Origin: Bacteroidales bacterium
GTDB lineage: Bacteria > Bacteroidota > Bacteroidia > Bacteroidales > WCHB1-69
DNA: 60,001 nt
Direction of reading: 5' to 3'
NCBI GenBank assembly: GCA_024400755.1
Contig: JAKSMG010000013.1
Coordinates: 1-60,001, forward strand
The notes beneath the pieces were generated by a model that worked only from the letters and a program-made list of their open reading frames with translations, was not told the DNA's origin and searched no databases. Positions 9,051 to 17,483 of this stretch are shown here, piece after piece. Each line of letters opens with the position of its first letter. Positions within the stretch are counted from its first letter, which is position 1. The translations under genes were made by a program, and so were the position numbers.

Positions 9051-9740
9051 ATGAACGAAAAACCATATATCTTGTGCATAGAAACCACCACGGAAATTTG
9101 CTCCGTGGCGTTGGCCAAAGGTAACGAGTGCCTTGCGATTAAAGAATGCAATACCAATAATTCGCATGCGAAAAACATGATTCCATTTGTGGAAGACGTA
9201 CTCAAACAAGCCCAAATCGACAAAGCGCAACTCAACGCCATCGCCATCAGCATTGGACCTGGTTCTTACACGGGTCTCCGTATTGGCGTATCCACCGCCA
9301 AGGGATTGGCCTATACACTTGAAATTCCTGTCATTGCCGTTTCCACGCTGGAAAGCATCGCAGAACCTTACATCGGAAAAGCTAGCCATTGCAGACCAAT
9401 GCTTGATGCACGTAGAATGGAAGTTTTCACCGCCCTATTTGACGAAAACGGCCACGAAATTGAAGCAGCAAATGCTAAAATCATCGAAGAAGACACATTT
9501 GACAACGAATTAAGTCACAATATGACTATTTTTTGCGGGAATGGAGCACCAAAATGCAAGGATATCCTAAGTAAATATGCCAACGCCGATATCCAATTCG
9601 AACCTATTTCAGCCAAAAATATGATTTCGATAGCCCATCGAAAATTTATTAATAAAGAATTTGAAGATGTGGCTTACTTTGAACCCTTCTACCTGAAAGA
9701 TTACGTGGCTGCAAAACCTAACGTAAAAGGTCTGCATTAA
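9051..9740 (+). CDS. tsaB: tRNA threonylcarbamoyladenosine biosynthesis protein TsaB
   Basis: A 229-aa ASKHA-fold protein, the usual length for TsaB. It shows the start motif LCIETTTEICSVAL, the HAKNMIPFVEDVL segment and the hallmark SIGPGSYTGLRIG (residues about 66-78). TsaB partners TsaD and TsaE to make the t6A modification at position 37 of ANN-decoding tRNAs. It follows the MATE gene by 31 nt and precedes the universal-stress-like gene by 21 nt, so they may be co-transcribed. Confidence 0.93.
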   Translation: MNEKPYILCIETTTEICSVALAKGNECLAIKECNTNNSHAKNMIPFVEDVLKQAQIDKAQLNAIAISIGPGSYTGLRIGVSTAKGLAYTLEIPVIAVSTLESIAEPYIGKASHCRPMLDARRMEVFTALFDENGHEIEAANAKIIEEDTFDNELSHNMTIFCGNGAPKCKDILSKYANADIQFEPISAKNMISIAHRKFINKEFEDVAYFEPFYLKDYVAAKPNVKGLH

Positions 9741-9761
9741 TTGTAACTCATTATATTTCTG

Positions 9762-10604
9762 ATGAATACAGAAGAAAAGAAGAAGTTGAACATTATTGCC
9801 ATTGCGGATGAATCAGAATGGGGAACATCCGCGATTCGCCACGGCGGCATTTTGGCAGCTATTTTTCAGTCTTCCTTGACTATCATCACCAACTTTTCCT
9901 TTCACTCTTCGCCATCAGAAAAAATTTCAACCATTCCCCCCGAACAACTAAAAATCACCGACCAACTCATCGGTAACCATATCGAAGTCTTTTTACTTTC
10001 AGAATCTTTCAATCAACAAAATATCTACTCCTACGCCGATGAAAACAACACCATTATGTTTGTCATTGGCGTACAAAAGAAGGGTTCCGAATGCCTTTTC
10101 AATTTAAGGAAGGCACGGCGCTTCATCAAGCCTTCGCGCCTACCAGTGATGACAGTGGGTAAAAAGCTGCCTGCCGATAACATTTTTCAAAATGTTATCC
10201 TTCCCCTCGACATTGATAGGCAACAAAAGGAAAAATCATTGTGGGCCGGTTACTTCAGCAGATTCTACCACGCTAAAATCCACGTGCTTTATTCTAAGTA
10301 TAAAGATCAATTTTTAAAGCAAAAAGTCAAAGACAATGTGGATTTTACCAAAAAACTATATGCCAATCTTGAAATCGACTACGAACTGCATCAAATGGAT
10401 AAAACCATTGACGACATCGATCGTTTTTCGATAGATTTCGCCCCCACGATAAAGGCTTCGCTAACCGTCATTATGATGACCAATTATTATTCCATCATCG
10501 ATTATATTTTTGGTCCAAGGGAAAATGCGACAATTGCCAACGAAGCCGAGTTGCCTGTTCTCTGTATTAACGAGCGAGATGATTTATATGTTCTTTGCAC
10601 ATAA
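9762..10604 (+). CDS. Universal stress protein-like (UspA superfamily)
   Basis: A 280-aa soluble protein. The N-terminal half begins with a beta strand and ADESEWGTSAIRHG, resembling the nucleotide-binding start of Usp domains, and the second half has a repeat of the fold (NVILPLDIDRQQKEKSLWAG). The size suggests two tandem Usp domains. The ATP-binding GxxGxxxxS signature near the ends is poorly preserved, so ATP binding is doubtful. Role unknown; probably a stress or signalling adaptor. It sits 6 nt before the beta-mannosidase gene. Confidence 0.65.
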   Translation: MNTEEKKKLNIIAIADESEWGTSAIRHGGILAAIFQSSLTIITNFSFHSSPSEKISTIPPEQLKITDQLIGNHIEVFLLSESFNQQNIYSYADENNTIMFVIGVQKKGSECLFNLRKARRFIKPSRLPVMTVGKKLPADNIFQNVILPLDIDRQQKEKSLWAGYFSRFYHAKIHVLYSKYKDQFLKQKVKDNVDFTKKLYANLEIDYELHQMDKTIDDIDRFSIDFAPTIKASLTVIMMTNYYSIIDYIFGPRENATIANEAELPVLCINERDDLYVLCT

Positions 10605-10610
10605 TTAGTT

Positions 10611-13157
10611 ATGAAAAAAAATATTCTTTTTTACACCTTATTTTTATTGATGGTTTGTTTTTCTTCATGCACAACTAATCATCGAAGCATTGATGGAAAA
10701 TCCCTTTTTATCACCGATTGGGAATTTCAATACCAAGGTCAATGGTATCCGGCTTTTGTCCCTAGCTACATTCATACGGATTTATTGGATAATAAACTCA
10801 TTCCGGACCCGTTTTTCGGCACCAACGAAGACAGTGTTCAATGGGTAAGCGACAGCTGCTGGACTTACCGTTTGCGCTTTGACGCGGCTGAAGTCCGTAC
10901 TTCCCAACATTCCGAATTTGTTTTTGAAGGCGTGACAGGTTATGCCGAATTTTATCTCAACGATGAACCTTTTCTCAATCAGGAGGGAAATAATTACACA
11001 GATAATAGTTTCAGGACTTGGCGATTTGCCATTCCCGACAATTTAAAGGAAACAGACAATGTTCTGATTGTCAAATTTATTCCCGCGGCTACCATCATCA
11101 AAGAACGAAGCGCGCAACTTCCCTATCAATTGCCCGACCCACGTGCCTTTCTCCGCACGCCGCCTTATCAAGGCGGTTGGGACTGGGGTCCAAAATTGGT
11201 TACCTGCGGCTTGTCCAAACCGGTATATGTAAATCAATGGGAAGACTTCAACATACAAAACCTGTACATTCGTCAAAATAGTATCAATGAAGAAGAAGCA
11301 CACCTCATCGTGTCCTTCCATATTTTCAGTGATCAAAATGAAAAAGTCACCATCAAATATCTTATTGATGATAAAGTAGTTAAAACTATCCGAAGAGTAC
11401 CTATAAGTGCAATGGCGGATTATCTTTCCACTGAACTCACCATTAAAAATCCAAAATTATGGTACCCCAACGGAATGGGAGAACAAAACCGATACAAAAT
11501 TGGCGTACAAGTAGAAAAAGACGACATTTCCAAAAAACTTGAAAGTAAAATTGGCTTGAGAACCATTGAGTTAATAAATAAACAGGATTCCATTGGAAGT
11601 TCCTTTGAATTTCACGTCAACGGGGAAGCTTTATATGTAAAAGGTGCCAACTGGATTCCTGCGGATTTCTTCCCCACCAACATCAAAGACGAGCAATATC
11701 GCAACTTACTCGAAGCGTGTAAAGAATCCAATATGAATATGATTCGTGTTTGGGGCGGCGGCATTTACGAACCAGACGTGTTTTATGACTTGTGCGACGA
11801 ATTGGGTATCTTGGTATGGCAAGACTTTATGTACGCCTGTGCACTCTATCCCGGGGACAGCAGTTTTCTGCATAATGCCAAAATGGAAGCAGAAGAACAG
11901 GTTATCCGCTTACGCAACCACCCGTGCTTAGCCGTTTGGTGCGGCAACAACGAAGTACAAAACGGTTGGGAAGACTGGGGATGGAAAGCAAACTATTGTC
12001 CTAAGCATCAAGCCGAGTTAGACCATAATCTTCACTTTTTATTTGACACCCTGCTCCTCGGAGTCGTCAAGGAACATAATTCCTATTGCCCATACGTTTC
12101 CACATCTCCCTTATGGGGATGGGGACATCCCGAATGTTGCACTGAAGGCGATTCCCACTATTGGGGCGTATGGTGGGGCGAACTTCCCTTCGAAATGTGG
12201 GAAGAAAAAACCGGACGCTTTATGTCGGAATATGGTTTTCAGAGTTATCCGACCATGTCAACCATTACTGCTTTTACATCCGAAAGTGAACGCTCGCTCA
12301 ACAGCGCAAGTTTGAAAAACCATCAAAAGCATGGTCGCGGAATGGAAATCATCAACAAGGCCCTGACACAATATTTCTACGTTCCCACACAACTAAAAGA
12401 TTACGTTTATTTAAGCCAATTGGTGCAGGCCTACGGAATTGGCAACGCTATTGAAGTACACCGCCGCAACCAGCCGCATTGTATGGGTACCCTGTATTGG
12501 CAACTTAATGATTGTTGGCCCGTGGCTTCTTGGAGCAGCATAGACTATTATGGCAATTGGAAAGCCCTGCAATACGAGGCGAAACGACAATTCGAACCCG
12601 TTATCATCACCACGGCACCAAGACAGAAAAACACACTACCTATTTATGTCGTTAATGACAAAAAGGAAAATTTATCCTCCCACCTTCAAATTCAACTATG
12701 TGATTTTACAGGACAAGTCAAAGATAGTATCCAAACCGACGAGTTTAATATTCCCGCACAAAGTTCAACAGAAGTCTTTCAATATTCAATTCCAAAATCT
12801 TTCAAAACAAAATATTTAAATTCACACTATCTGTTAATTAAATTATATAATTCTGATAATCAATTAATTACGCAAAAAATTTATTTTTATCTATATCCCA
12901 ATGAACTTAATTTTTCTCGCGAAGGCATTATTTCACAAGTAAAACGAATCAATGTGGGGACTGCAGACGAGCAATACGAATTTACCATTTCCTCCAATGA
13001 AATCAAATATGGCGTAGCCATTTCCTCCAATATTGTCGGGCATTATTCCGATAATTATTTTACTCTGTTGCCAGGTGAAACGAAAAAAATCATTTTCACT
13101 CCTTCCCGTCCAGCAAAAAATCAAATGAAATATCGCATTACTGCTTTTGGAAAATAA
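10611..13157 (+). CDS. Beta-mannosidase-like glycoside hydrolase family 2 lipoprotein
   Basis: An 848-aa exported enzyme. A lipoprotein signal with lipobox FSSC (Cys about residue 20) suggests anchoring in the membrane. GH2 domains follow: a sugar-binding jelly roll (about 35-190), an Ig-like domain, and a TIM barrel from about 330. The acid/base Glu lies in WCGNNEVQNGWEDWG (near residue 447) and the nucleophile in FMSEYGFQSYP (near 539). The pattern VPSYIHTDLLDNKLIPDPFFGTNE (given in parts: VPSYIHTDLL and IPDPFFGTNE) is typical of beta-mannosidases of the MANBA type, so it probably removes beta-mannose from glycoprotein N-glycans or mannans. Confidence 0.9.
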   Translation: MKKNILFYTLFLLMVCFSSCTTNHRSIDGKSLFITDWEFQYQGQWYPAFVPSYIHTDLLDNKLIPDPFFGTNEDSVQWVSDSCWTYRLRFDAAEVRTSQHSEFVFEGVTGYAEFYLNDEPFLNQEGNNYTDNSFRTWRFAIPDNLKETDNVLIVKFIPAATIIKERSAQLPYQLPDPRAFLRTPPYQGGWDWGPKLVTCGLSKPVYVNQWEDFNIQNLYIRQNSINEEEAHLIVSFHIFSDQNEKVTIKYLIDDKVVKTIRRVPISAMADYLSTELTIKNPKLWYPNGMGEQNRYKIGVQVEKDDISKKLESKIGLRTIELINKQDSIGSSFEFHVNGEALYVKGANWIPADFFPTNIKDEQYRNLLEACKESNMNMIRVWGGGIYEPDVFYDLCDELGILVWQDFMYACALYPGDSSFLHNAKMEAEEQVIRLRNHPCLAVWCGNNEVQNGWEDWGWKANYCPKHQAELDHNLHFLFDTLLLGVVKEHNSYCPYVSTSPLWGWGHPECCTEGDSHYWGVWWGELPFEMWEEKTGRFMSEYGFQSYPTMSTITAFTSESERSLNSASLKNHQKHGRGMEIINKALTQYFYVPTQLKDYVYLSQLVQAYGIGNAIEVHRRNQPHCMGTLYWQLNDCWPVASWSSIDYYGNWKALQYEAKRQFEPVIITTAPRQKNTLPIYVVNDKKENLSSHLQIQLCDFTGQVKDSIQTDEFNIPAQSSTEVFQYSIPKSFKTKYLNSHYLLIKLYNSDNQLITQKIYFYLYPNELNFSREGIISQVKRINVGTADEQYEFTISSNEIKYGVAISSNIVGHYSDNYFTLLPGETKKIIFTPSRPAKNQMKYRITAFGK

Positions 13158-13165
13158 AAATTTCG

Positions 13166-13173
13166 TACTTTTG
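13166..13173 (+). promoter_or_regulatory. -7 promoter element (TACTTTTG)
   Basis: TACTTTTG with a TTTTG-like -33 box just upstream (13145-13149). It lies 20 nt before the NifU-like ATG and only 9 nt after the beta-mannosidase stop codon. Confidence 0.6.
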
Positions 13174-13192
13174 CAATTCTAAAATTTAGATT

Positions 13193-13441
13193 ATGGAAAG
13201 TCCAACTTTAGAACAGAAAGTTAAATCAATTATCAGTCAAATCCGCCCATATTTACAGCAGGACGGAGGAGATATCGAATTTATTGAACTTACTGCTGAC
13301 AATGTCGTCAAAGTAAAATTGCAAGGTGCTTGCGGGACTTGTCCTCACGCAAAAATGACATTGAAGAACGGAGTTGAACAAACCTTGAAAAAATACCTTC
13401 CCGAAGTGGACCACGTAGAAGATATTATTTTAGGTTTTTAA
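13193..13441 (+). CDS. NifU C-terminal-domain iron-sulfur carrier (Nfu-like)
   Basis: An 82-aa protein consisting only of the NifU C-terminal domain. The start VKSIISQIRPYLQQDGGDIEF and the cluster motif CGTC (in GACGTCPHAKMTLKNG) are diagnostic; the two cysteines would bind a 4Fe-4S cluster between two monomers for delivery to target enzymes. It has its own promoter and lies 21 nt before ychF. Confidence 0.93.
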   Translation: MESPTLEQKVKSIISQIRPYLQQDGGDIEFIELTADNVVKVKLQGACGTCPHAKMTLKNGVEQTLKKYLPEVDHVEDIILGF

Positions 13442-13462
13442 TCATCAAAAAAAGAAAAAGAA

Positions 13463-14563
13463 ATGGGACTTAAATGCGGAATTGTTGGGTTAACCAACTC
13501 GGGAAAGACAACGATGTTCAACTGCATCTCGAATACGAAAGCAGCCGTAACCGATTTTGCTTATAGTACCAACAAATCCAATATCGGTGTTTGTCCGGTT
13601 CCAGATGACCGCTTGGCCAACATCGACACTTTCATCAAAGCCGATAAATTGATATATGCCACTTTGGACGTGGTGGATATTCCCGGATTGGCAAAAGGTG
13701 CCAGCCAAGGTGAAGGAATCGGCAACGGTTTTTTGGCCGACGTTCGCCTTTGCGATGCCCTGATTCACGTACTTCGCTGCTTTGACAATCCCAACCTGCC
13801 TCACGTGGAAGGTTCTATCGACCCAGTGAGAGACATTGAAATCGTTGATTTCGAGTTGCAAGTGAAAGACTTGGAACAAATCAATAAAAAACTGCAAAAA
13901 GTTGAAAAGGCAGCCAAACTGGCCAACGAAAAAAACGCAAAACGAGAATACGAAGTTTTGCTGAAATATAAGGCACATTTGGAAAATTTCCAAAATGTAA
14001 GGACTCTGGAAGTTACTCCCGAAGAAAAGGCCATCGTCAGCGATATGATGCTGTTGACCGAAAAACCGATGATGTTTGTCTGCAATGTAAACGACGACGA
14101 TGCGGTGAAGGGTAATGCGTATGTCGAGAGTGTGAAGGAATATCTGAAAGATAAAAATGCCGAGATGCTCGTCATTGCGGCAAAAATTGAATCTGAAATA
14201 GCCGAATTAGATAGTGAAGAAGACCAAAAGGCATTTTTAGAGGATGTGGGTTTGACGGAACCTGGTGTAAACAAGGTGATTCGCGCGGCTTACAAGATGT
14301 TGGACCTCATCTCATTCTTTACCGTTGGCGGAAAGGAAAATCGTGCGTGGACCATCCATAAGGGAATGTTGGCACCGCAGGCCGCAGGCGTTATCCACAG
14401 CGACTTGGAACGCGGCTTTATCCGTGCGGAAGTCATCAAATATGCCGACTTGGTACAGTTGGGTTCCGAATTAAAGTGTAAGGAAGCCGGTAAGTTGTCG
14501 GTAGAAGGAAAAAATTACGAAGTACAGGACGGCGACATCCTGCATATTCGTTTTAACGTATAG
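13463..14563 (+). CDS. ychF: Redox-regulated ATPase YchF (Obg-related GTPase family)
   Basis: A 366-aa soluble P-loop protein, the family's normal length. It carries a slightly unusual P-loop (GLTNSGKTT rather than GLPNVGKS), the switch motif DIPGLAKGAS, a coiled-coil insertion (about residues 125-180, rich in Lys/Glu/Ala) and the C-terminal TGS-like domain ending VQDGDILHIRFNV. YchF hydrolyses ATP, associates with ribosomes and dampens the oxidative stress response in other bacteria. It probably shares a transcript with the NifU-like gene. Confidence 0.94.
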   Translation: MGLKCGIVGLTNSGKTTMFNCISNTKAAVTDFAYSTNKSNIGVCPVPDDRLANIDTFIKADKLIYATLDVVDIPGLAKGASQGEGIGNGFLADVRLCDALIHVLRCFDNPNLPHVEGSIDPVRDIEIVDFELQVKDLEQINKKLQKVEKAAKLANEKNAKREYEVLLKYKAHLENFQNVRTLEVTPEEKAIVSDMMLLTEKPMMFVCNVNDDDAVKGNAYVESVKEYLKDKNAEMLVIAAKIESEIAELDSEEDQKAFLEDVGLTEPGVNKVIRAAYKMLDLISFFTVGGKENRAWTIHKGMLAPQAAGVIHSDLERGFIRAEVIKYADLVQLGSELKCKEAGKLSVEGKNYEVQDGDILHIRFNV

Positions 14564-14614
14564 TGAAACTTGATTTGTCCGTTGGCATTTTACGACAAGT
14601 CAGTTACAAATAAT

Positions 14615-14687
14615 GCGATAGTAGCTCAGTTGGTAGAGCGGCGGCTTCCCAAGCCGCAGGTCGCGGGTTCGAACCCCGTCTATCGCT
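14615..14687 (+). tRNA. tRNA-Gly (anticodon CCC)
   Basis: A complete cloverleaf of 73 nt: acceptor GCGATAG/CTATCGC with discriminator T, anticodon stem GCGGC/GCCGC with loop TTCCCAA (anticodon CCC, reading GGG), and T arm with loop TTCGAAC. CCA is not encoded. Confidence 0.97.
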
Positions 14688-14792
14688 CAAAAATTTTGCC
14701 TAATCTTATCATACGATTTTGAAAAATGATAATAAATTTGGCACAAGTGATTTTTATTGTATATCGGGCAAACAGAAATAAAAATTATAACT

Positions 14793-15011
14793 ATGGACTT
14801 AAAAGCATCTTATGTTATTATGGTCATTCGAAAGTTTGCCGAACATTACAGCTTATCTAACAAAGAGTCTTATCAATATTTAAAACAATATGGTGGAATT
14901 TCTTTTTTGGATGATTGCTATGAGGCAGAACACACTCTTTCTTTTGATGATGCTATAGAGGATTTATCGCGAGTTTGCCAAAATCATGGGGGAGGGCTTC
15001 GCTATGCTTAA
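14793..15011 (+). CDS. DUF3791-like small protein (putative antitoxin)
   Basis: A 72-aa soluble, helical protein. The pattern of an N-terminal helix, a KESYQYLKQYGGISFLDD-type stretch and a DDAIEDL tail recalls DUF3791, a small family usually encoded beside DUF3990. The start at 14793 is preferred over 14757 because the extra residues precede typical family starts. Its end overlaps the DUF3990 start by 8 nt. Function is not proven; an antitoxin or chaperone role is inferred from gene order. Confidence 0.7.
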   Translation: MDLKASYVIMVIRKFAEHYSLSNKESYQYLKQYGGISFLDDCYEAEHTLSFDDAIEDLSRVCQNHGGGLRYA

Positions 15012-15483
15012 ACTATTCCATGGTTCGAATATCGAGATTTCAAAAATTGATTTAACTTTAGGACATATTAATAAAGATTTTGGGAAGGGTTTTTATTTAA
15101 CAAGTTTATACGAACAAGCTTTTGCTATGGCTAAAAGAAAAGCCAGACAATTTGAGAACGCGACACCAATTGTAACCACATTTCTTTTTGATAATTCTTG
15201 CATTCATTCTAACGAATTGAATATCAAAGTTTTTTCTGAAGTATGTGAAGAATGGGCACTCTTTATTTTACAAAACAGAAAGGCTTCCAGGAATCATTTT
15301 CATCATAATTATGACATTGTAATTGGACCAATCGCTGATGATGGTGTGGTACAGCAGTTGGATTTATATGAAATGGGGCTGATTAATTTACCGCAGTTAA
15401 TCAGTGCATTGAAATTTCGTAATTTGAATAATCAGTATTTTTTCGGTACCGAAAGAGCTATCTCTAAATTAAAAAAGATATGA
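15004..15483 (+). CDS. DUF3990 protein, putative ADP-ribosyltransferase-like toxin
   Basis: A 159-aa protein starting MLKLFHGSN, with DFGKGFYLTSLYEQA (about residues 25-39) and IVIGPIADDGV (about 107-117). This is the DUF3990 signature. The conserved His of FHGS and Tyr of GFYLT resemble the first two catalytic positions of H-Y-E type ADP-ribosyltransferases; a convincing third residue was not assigned. ATG 15004 is preceded by a purine-rich GGGGGAGGG and was chosen over 14986. It overlaps both neighbours (8 nt before; ATGA after), so the three genes are translated together, as in toxin-antitoxin modules. A related gene is at 46421-46873. Confidence 0.8.
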   Translation: MLKLFHGSNIEISKIDLTLGHINKDFGKGFYLTSLYEQAFAMAKRKARQFENATPIVTTFLFDNSCIHSNELNIKVFSEVCEEWALFILQNRKASRNHFHHNYDIVIGPIADDGVVQQLDLYEMGLINLPQLISALKFRNLNNQYFFGTERAISKLKKI

Positions 15484-15698
15484 ATGAAACTAAAGTCTTT
15501 TTGATAGATTTTTTGCTGGCCGAATTGATAAATTTAATTGTACAAAACAAAAAGGTATCTTTTCAGGATGCAATTGAATTACTTTATAATTCAAAACTCT
15601 ATGATAAAATAATGGATATTGAAACAGGATTATATTTTCAGAGTGCAGATTATAATTATGAATTGTTGTCAGAAGAAATGACCTTTAATAAGAACTGA
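15480..15698 (+). CDS. Small helical partner of the DUF3990 cassette
   Basis: A 72-aa soluble protein with an N-terminal helical half ([20 protein letters not shown]) and the stretch [12 protein letters not shown]...[16 protein letters not shown] recognise this YNS/TGLYFQS pattern from small proteins often encoded with DUF3990 but know no assigned function. It starts inside the DUF3990 stop codon (ATGA) and ends 2 nt before thyA, which may therefore be co-transcribed. It could be a second antitoxin. Confidence 0.65.
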   Translation: MNETKVFLIDFLLAELINLIVQNKKVSFQDAIELLYNSKLYDKIMDIETGLYFQSADYNYELLSEEMTFNKN

Positions 15699-15700
15699 AT

Positions 15701-16495
15701 ATGAAGCAATATCTTGACCTTTTACAGCGTATCTTGGACGAAGGAAGTTTCAAAAGTGACCGTACCGGTACCGGCACCTACAGCGTTTTTGGACACCAAA
15801 TGCGTTTTAACTTAGCCGACGGTTTTCCTGTCCTGACCACAAAAAAATTGCACCTGCGTTCCATCATTTACGAACTTCTTTGGTTTTTGAAAGGAGAAAC
15901 CAATATCAAATATTTGAAGGATAATGGCGTTTCGATTTGGGACGAGTGGGCGGATGAAAATGGAGAGTTGGGGCCCGTTTACGGTAAGCAATGGCGTTCC
16001 TGGGCAACAGCCGACGGCAAAAATGTGGATCAGATTTCGGAATTAATCGAACAGATCAAAACCAATCCTGATTCGCGCCGTCTAATGGTCTGTGCTTGGA
16101 ATGTGGGCGAAGTGCCTCAGATGGCGCTGCCGCCGTGTCACGTGCTGTTTCAGTTTTACGTCAACAACGGCGAAATTTCCTGCCAATTATATCAACGCAG
16201 TGCAGACGTGTTTTTGGGCGTTCCTTTCAATATCGCATCCTATTCGCTGTTACTGATGATGATTGCTCAGGTTTGCGGCCTGAAAGCCAAGGAATTTGTC
16301 CATACTTTTGGCGATGCCCACATCTATTCCAACCACGTGGAACAGGCCAAATTGCAGCTGACACGCACGCCAAAGCCACTGCCTACTATGCATATTAATC
16401 CCGACGTGAAATCTATTTTTGATTTCAAATACGAGGATTTTGTGCTGGAAAATTACAATCCAGATCCACACATTAAAGCTGAAGTATCCGTTTAA
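15701..16495 (+). CDS. thyA: Thymidylate synthase ThyA
   Basis: A 264-aa enzyme, exactly the length of the classical ThyA. It converts dUMP to dTMP using methylenetetrahydrofolate as carbon donor and reductant. Recognisable are [20 protein letters not shown] near the N-terminus, the catalytic Cys in [12 protein letters not shown] (about residue 146), and [17 protein letters not shown]. dihydrofolate reductase (folA), often next to thyA, is not here. The window also encodes the unrelated flavin-dependent ThyX at 51686. Its 3' end overlaps the convergent dehydrogenase gene by 23 bases. Confidence 0.97.
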   Translation: MKQYLDLLQRILDEGSFKSDRTGTGTYSVFGHQMRFNLADGFPVLTTKKLHLRSIIYELLWFLKGETNIKYLKDNGVSIWDEWADENGELGPVYGKQWRSWATADGKNVDQISELIEQIKTNPDSRRLMVCAWNVGEVPQMALPPCHVLFQFYVNNGEISCQLYQRSADVFLGVPFNIASYSLLLMMIAQVCGLKAKEFVHTFGDAHIYSNHVEQAKLQLTRTPKPLPTMHINPDVKSIFDFKYEDFVLENYNPDPHIKAEVSV

Positions 16496-17408
16496 CAGCT
16501 AACTCCGCATGCCTTTTTTCCGATTCAAAAGTCTGACCGCCCACGTGGGGGGTGAGTATGACATTGTCCATTTTTGCTAATTCCCGCAACACGTCATCCC
16601 ATTCGTCTTTAGGCGGAATCTGTAACCGTGACGATTCGTATTCCAGCACATCCAGGCAGGCACAAGTGATTTTTCCCGACTTCAAGGCCGCCAGCACATC
16701 CGCGGTATTGACAGACCAACCCCTTGAACTGTTGATGAAAATGAATGGATTTTTTGCTTTTTCAATCAGATTTTTATTAATAAAATAATGATTTTCAGGA
16801 AGATAATTAATATGCAAAGAAATCACATTGCATTGTTCCAGAATCTCATCCAATGAAACTTCTGTGGCATTTTCGTCGCCATAATGCGAAAGGAATTGGT
16901 CGTAGCATAAGACTTTGCACCCCAAACTTTTCAGAATTTTGGCAAAAGCGGGTCCCGTATGGCCATAACCGATAATGCCTACGGTTTGCGAGGCTAATTC
17001 TGTGCCTTTATTTTTCTCGCGCAGCCATTCTCCTTGTCGAACTTCCTGATTGGCAATGGTGAGATGCCGCAAAGCGGCCATTAAAAAGGTCAAACACAAT
17101 TCCGCCACCGCGTTGGCATTGCCTTCTGGAGTACTTAGACAGCGTATTCCCTTGCTTTCTGCGTATTTTGTGTCAATTTTTTCCATACCGGAGCCAATTC
17201 GAATCACAAATCGTAAATGAGGCTTTGAATCTATCACTTCTTGATCTATCACAAAACGATTTCTAATGATTAATCCGTCATATTCGTCGGGCATCGCTAC
17301 AAATTCGTCATGTGTGATTTCACGGTTTGTAATACATTCATAACCTTCTGCAGTCAATTTTTCAGACAGAGACGGCAATACGCGATTCACAATCAGTATT
17401 TTTGGCAT
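16473..17408 (-). CDS. D-2-hydroxyacid dehydrogenase (phosphoglycerate dehydrogenase-like)
   Basis: A 311-aa NAD-dependent oxidoreductase. The dinucleotide motif [13 protein letters not shown] lies near residue 145; catalytic residues are the Arg in INSSRGW, a Glu/Asp in CLDVLEYE, and the His in LTPHVGGQT. No C-terminal ACT domain is present, so it is shorter than regulated SerA. The substrate cannot be told from sequence. The start at 17408 was chosen rather than 17417 because the -7 promoter box at 17426-17433 leaves room for only a short leader. Confidence 0.88.
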   Translation of the reverse strand: MPKILIVNRVLPSLSEKLTAEGYECITNREITHDEFVAMPDEYDGLIIRNRFVIDQEVIDSKPHLRFVIRIGSGMEKIDTKYAESKGIRCLSTPEGNANAVAELCLTFLMAALRHLTIANQEVRQGEWLREKNKGTELASQTVGIIGYGHTGPAFAKILKSLGCKVLCYDQFLSHYGDENATEVSLDEILEQCNVISLHINYLPENHYFINKNLIEKAKNPFIFINSSRGWSVNTADVLAALKSGKITCACLDVLEYESSRLQIPPKDEWDDVLRELAKMDNVILTPHVGGQTFESEKRHAELAVKRILQL

Positions 17409-17425
17409 ACGTATCAAATTTTTTG

Positions 17426-17433
17426 CAAAAATA
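17426..17433 (-). promoter_or_regulatory. -7 promoter element for the dehydrogenase gene
   Basis: TATTTTTG on the minus strand, 18 nt upstream of the start at 17408. It is arranged back to back with the pyrC promoter at 17460. Confidence 0.6.
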
Positions 17434-17459
17434 CGAATTTACTTTTCATTGAAATTATG

Positions 17460-17467
17460 TATCTTTG
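17460..17467 (+). promoter_or_regulatory. -7 promoter element for pyrC
   Basis: TATCTTTG 17 nt before the pyrC ATG. It decides the start: any upstream start codon in that frame would precede the transcript. Confidence 0.6.
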
Positions 17468-17483
17468 TAAAAATTTTGGACTT

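Noticed and set aside
13490-14274. Two long minus-strand frames inside ychF
   Set aside because: Shadows of the ychF coding sequence; the plus-strand protein has all family motifs.
14615-15698. Integration site at tRNA-Gly for the DUF3990 cassette
   Set aside because: No direct repeat of the tRNA 3' end and no integrase were found downstream, so an attachment site cannot be supported.
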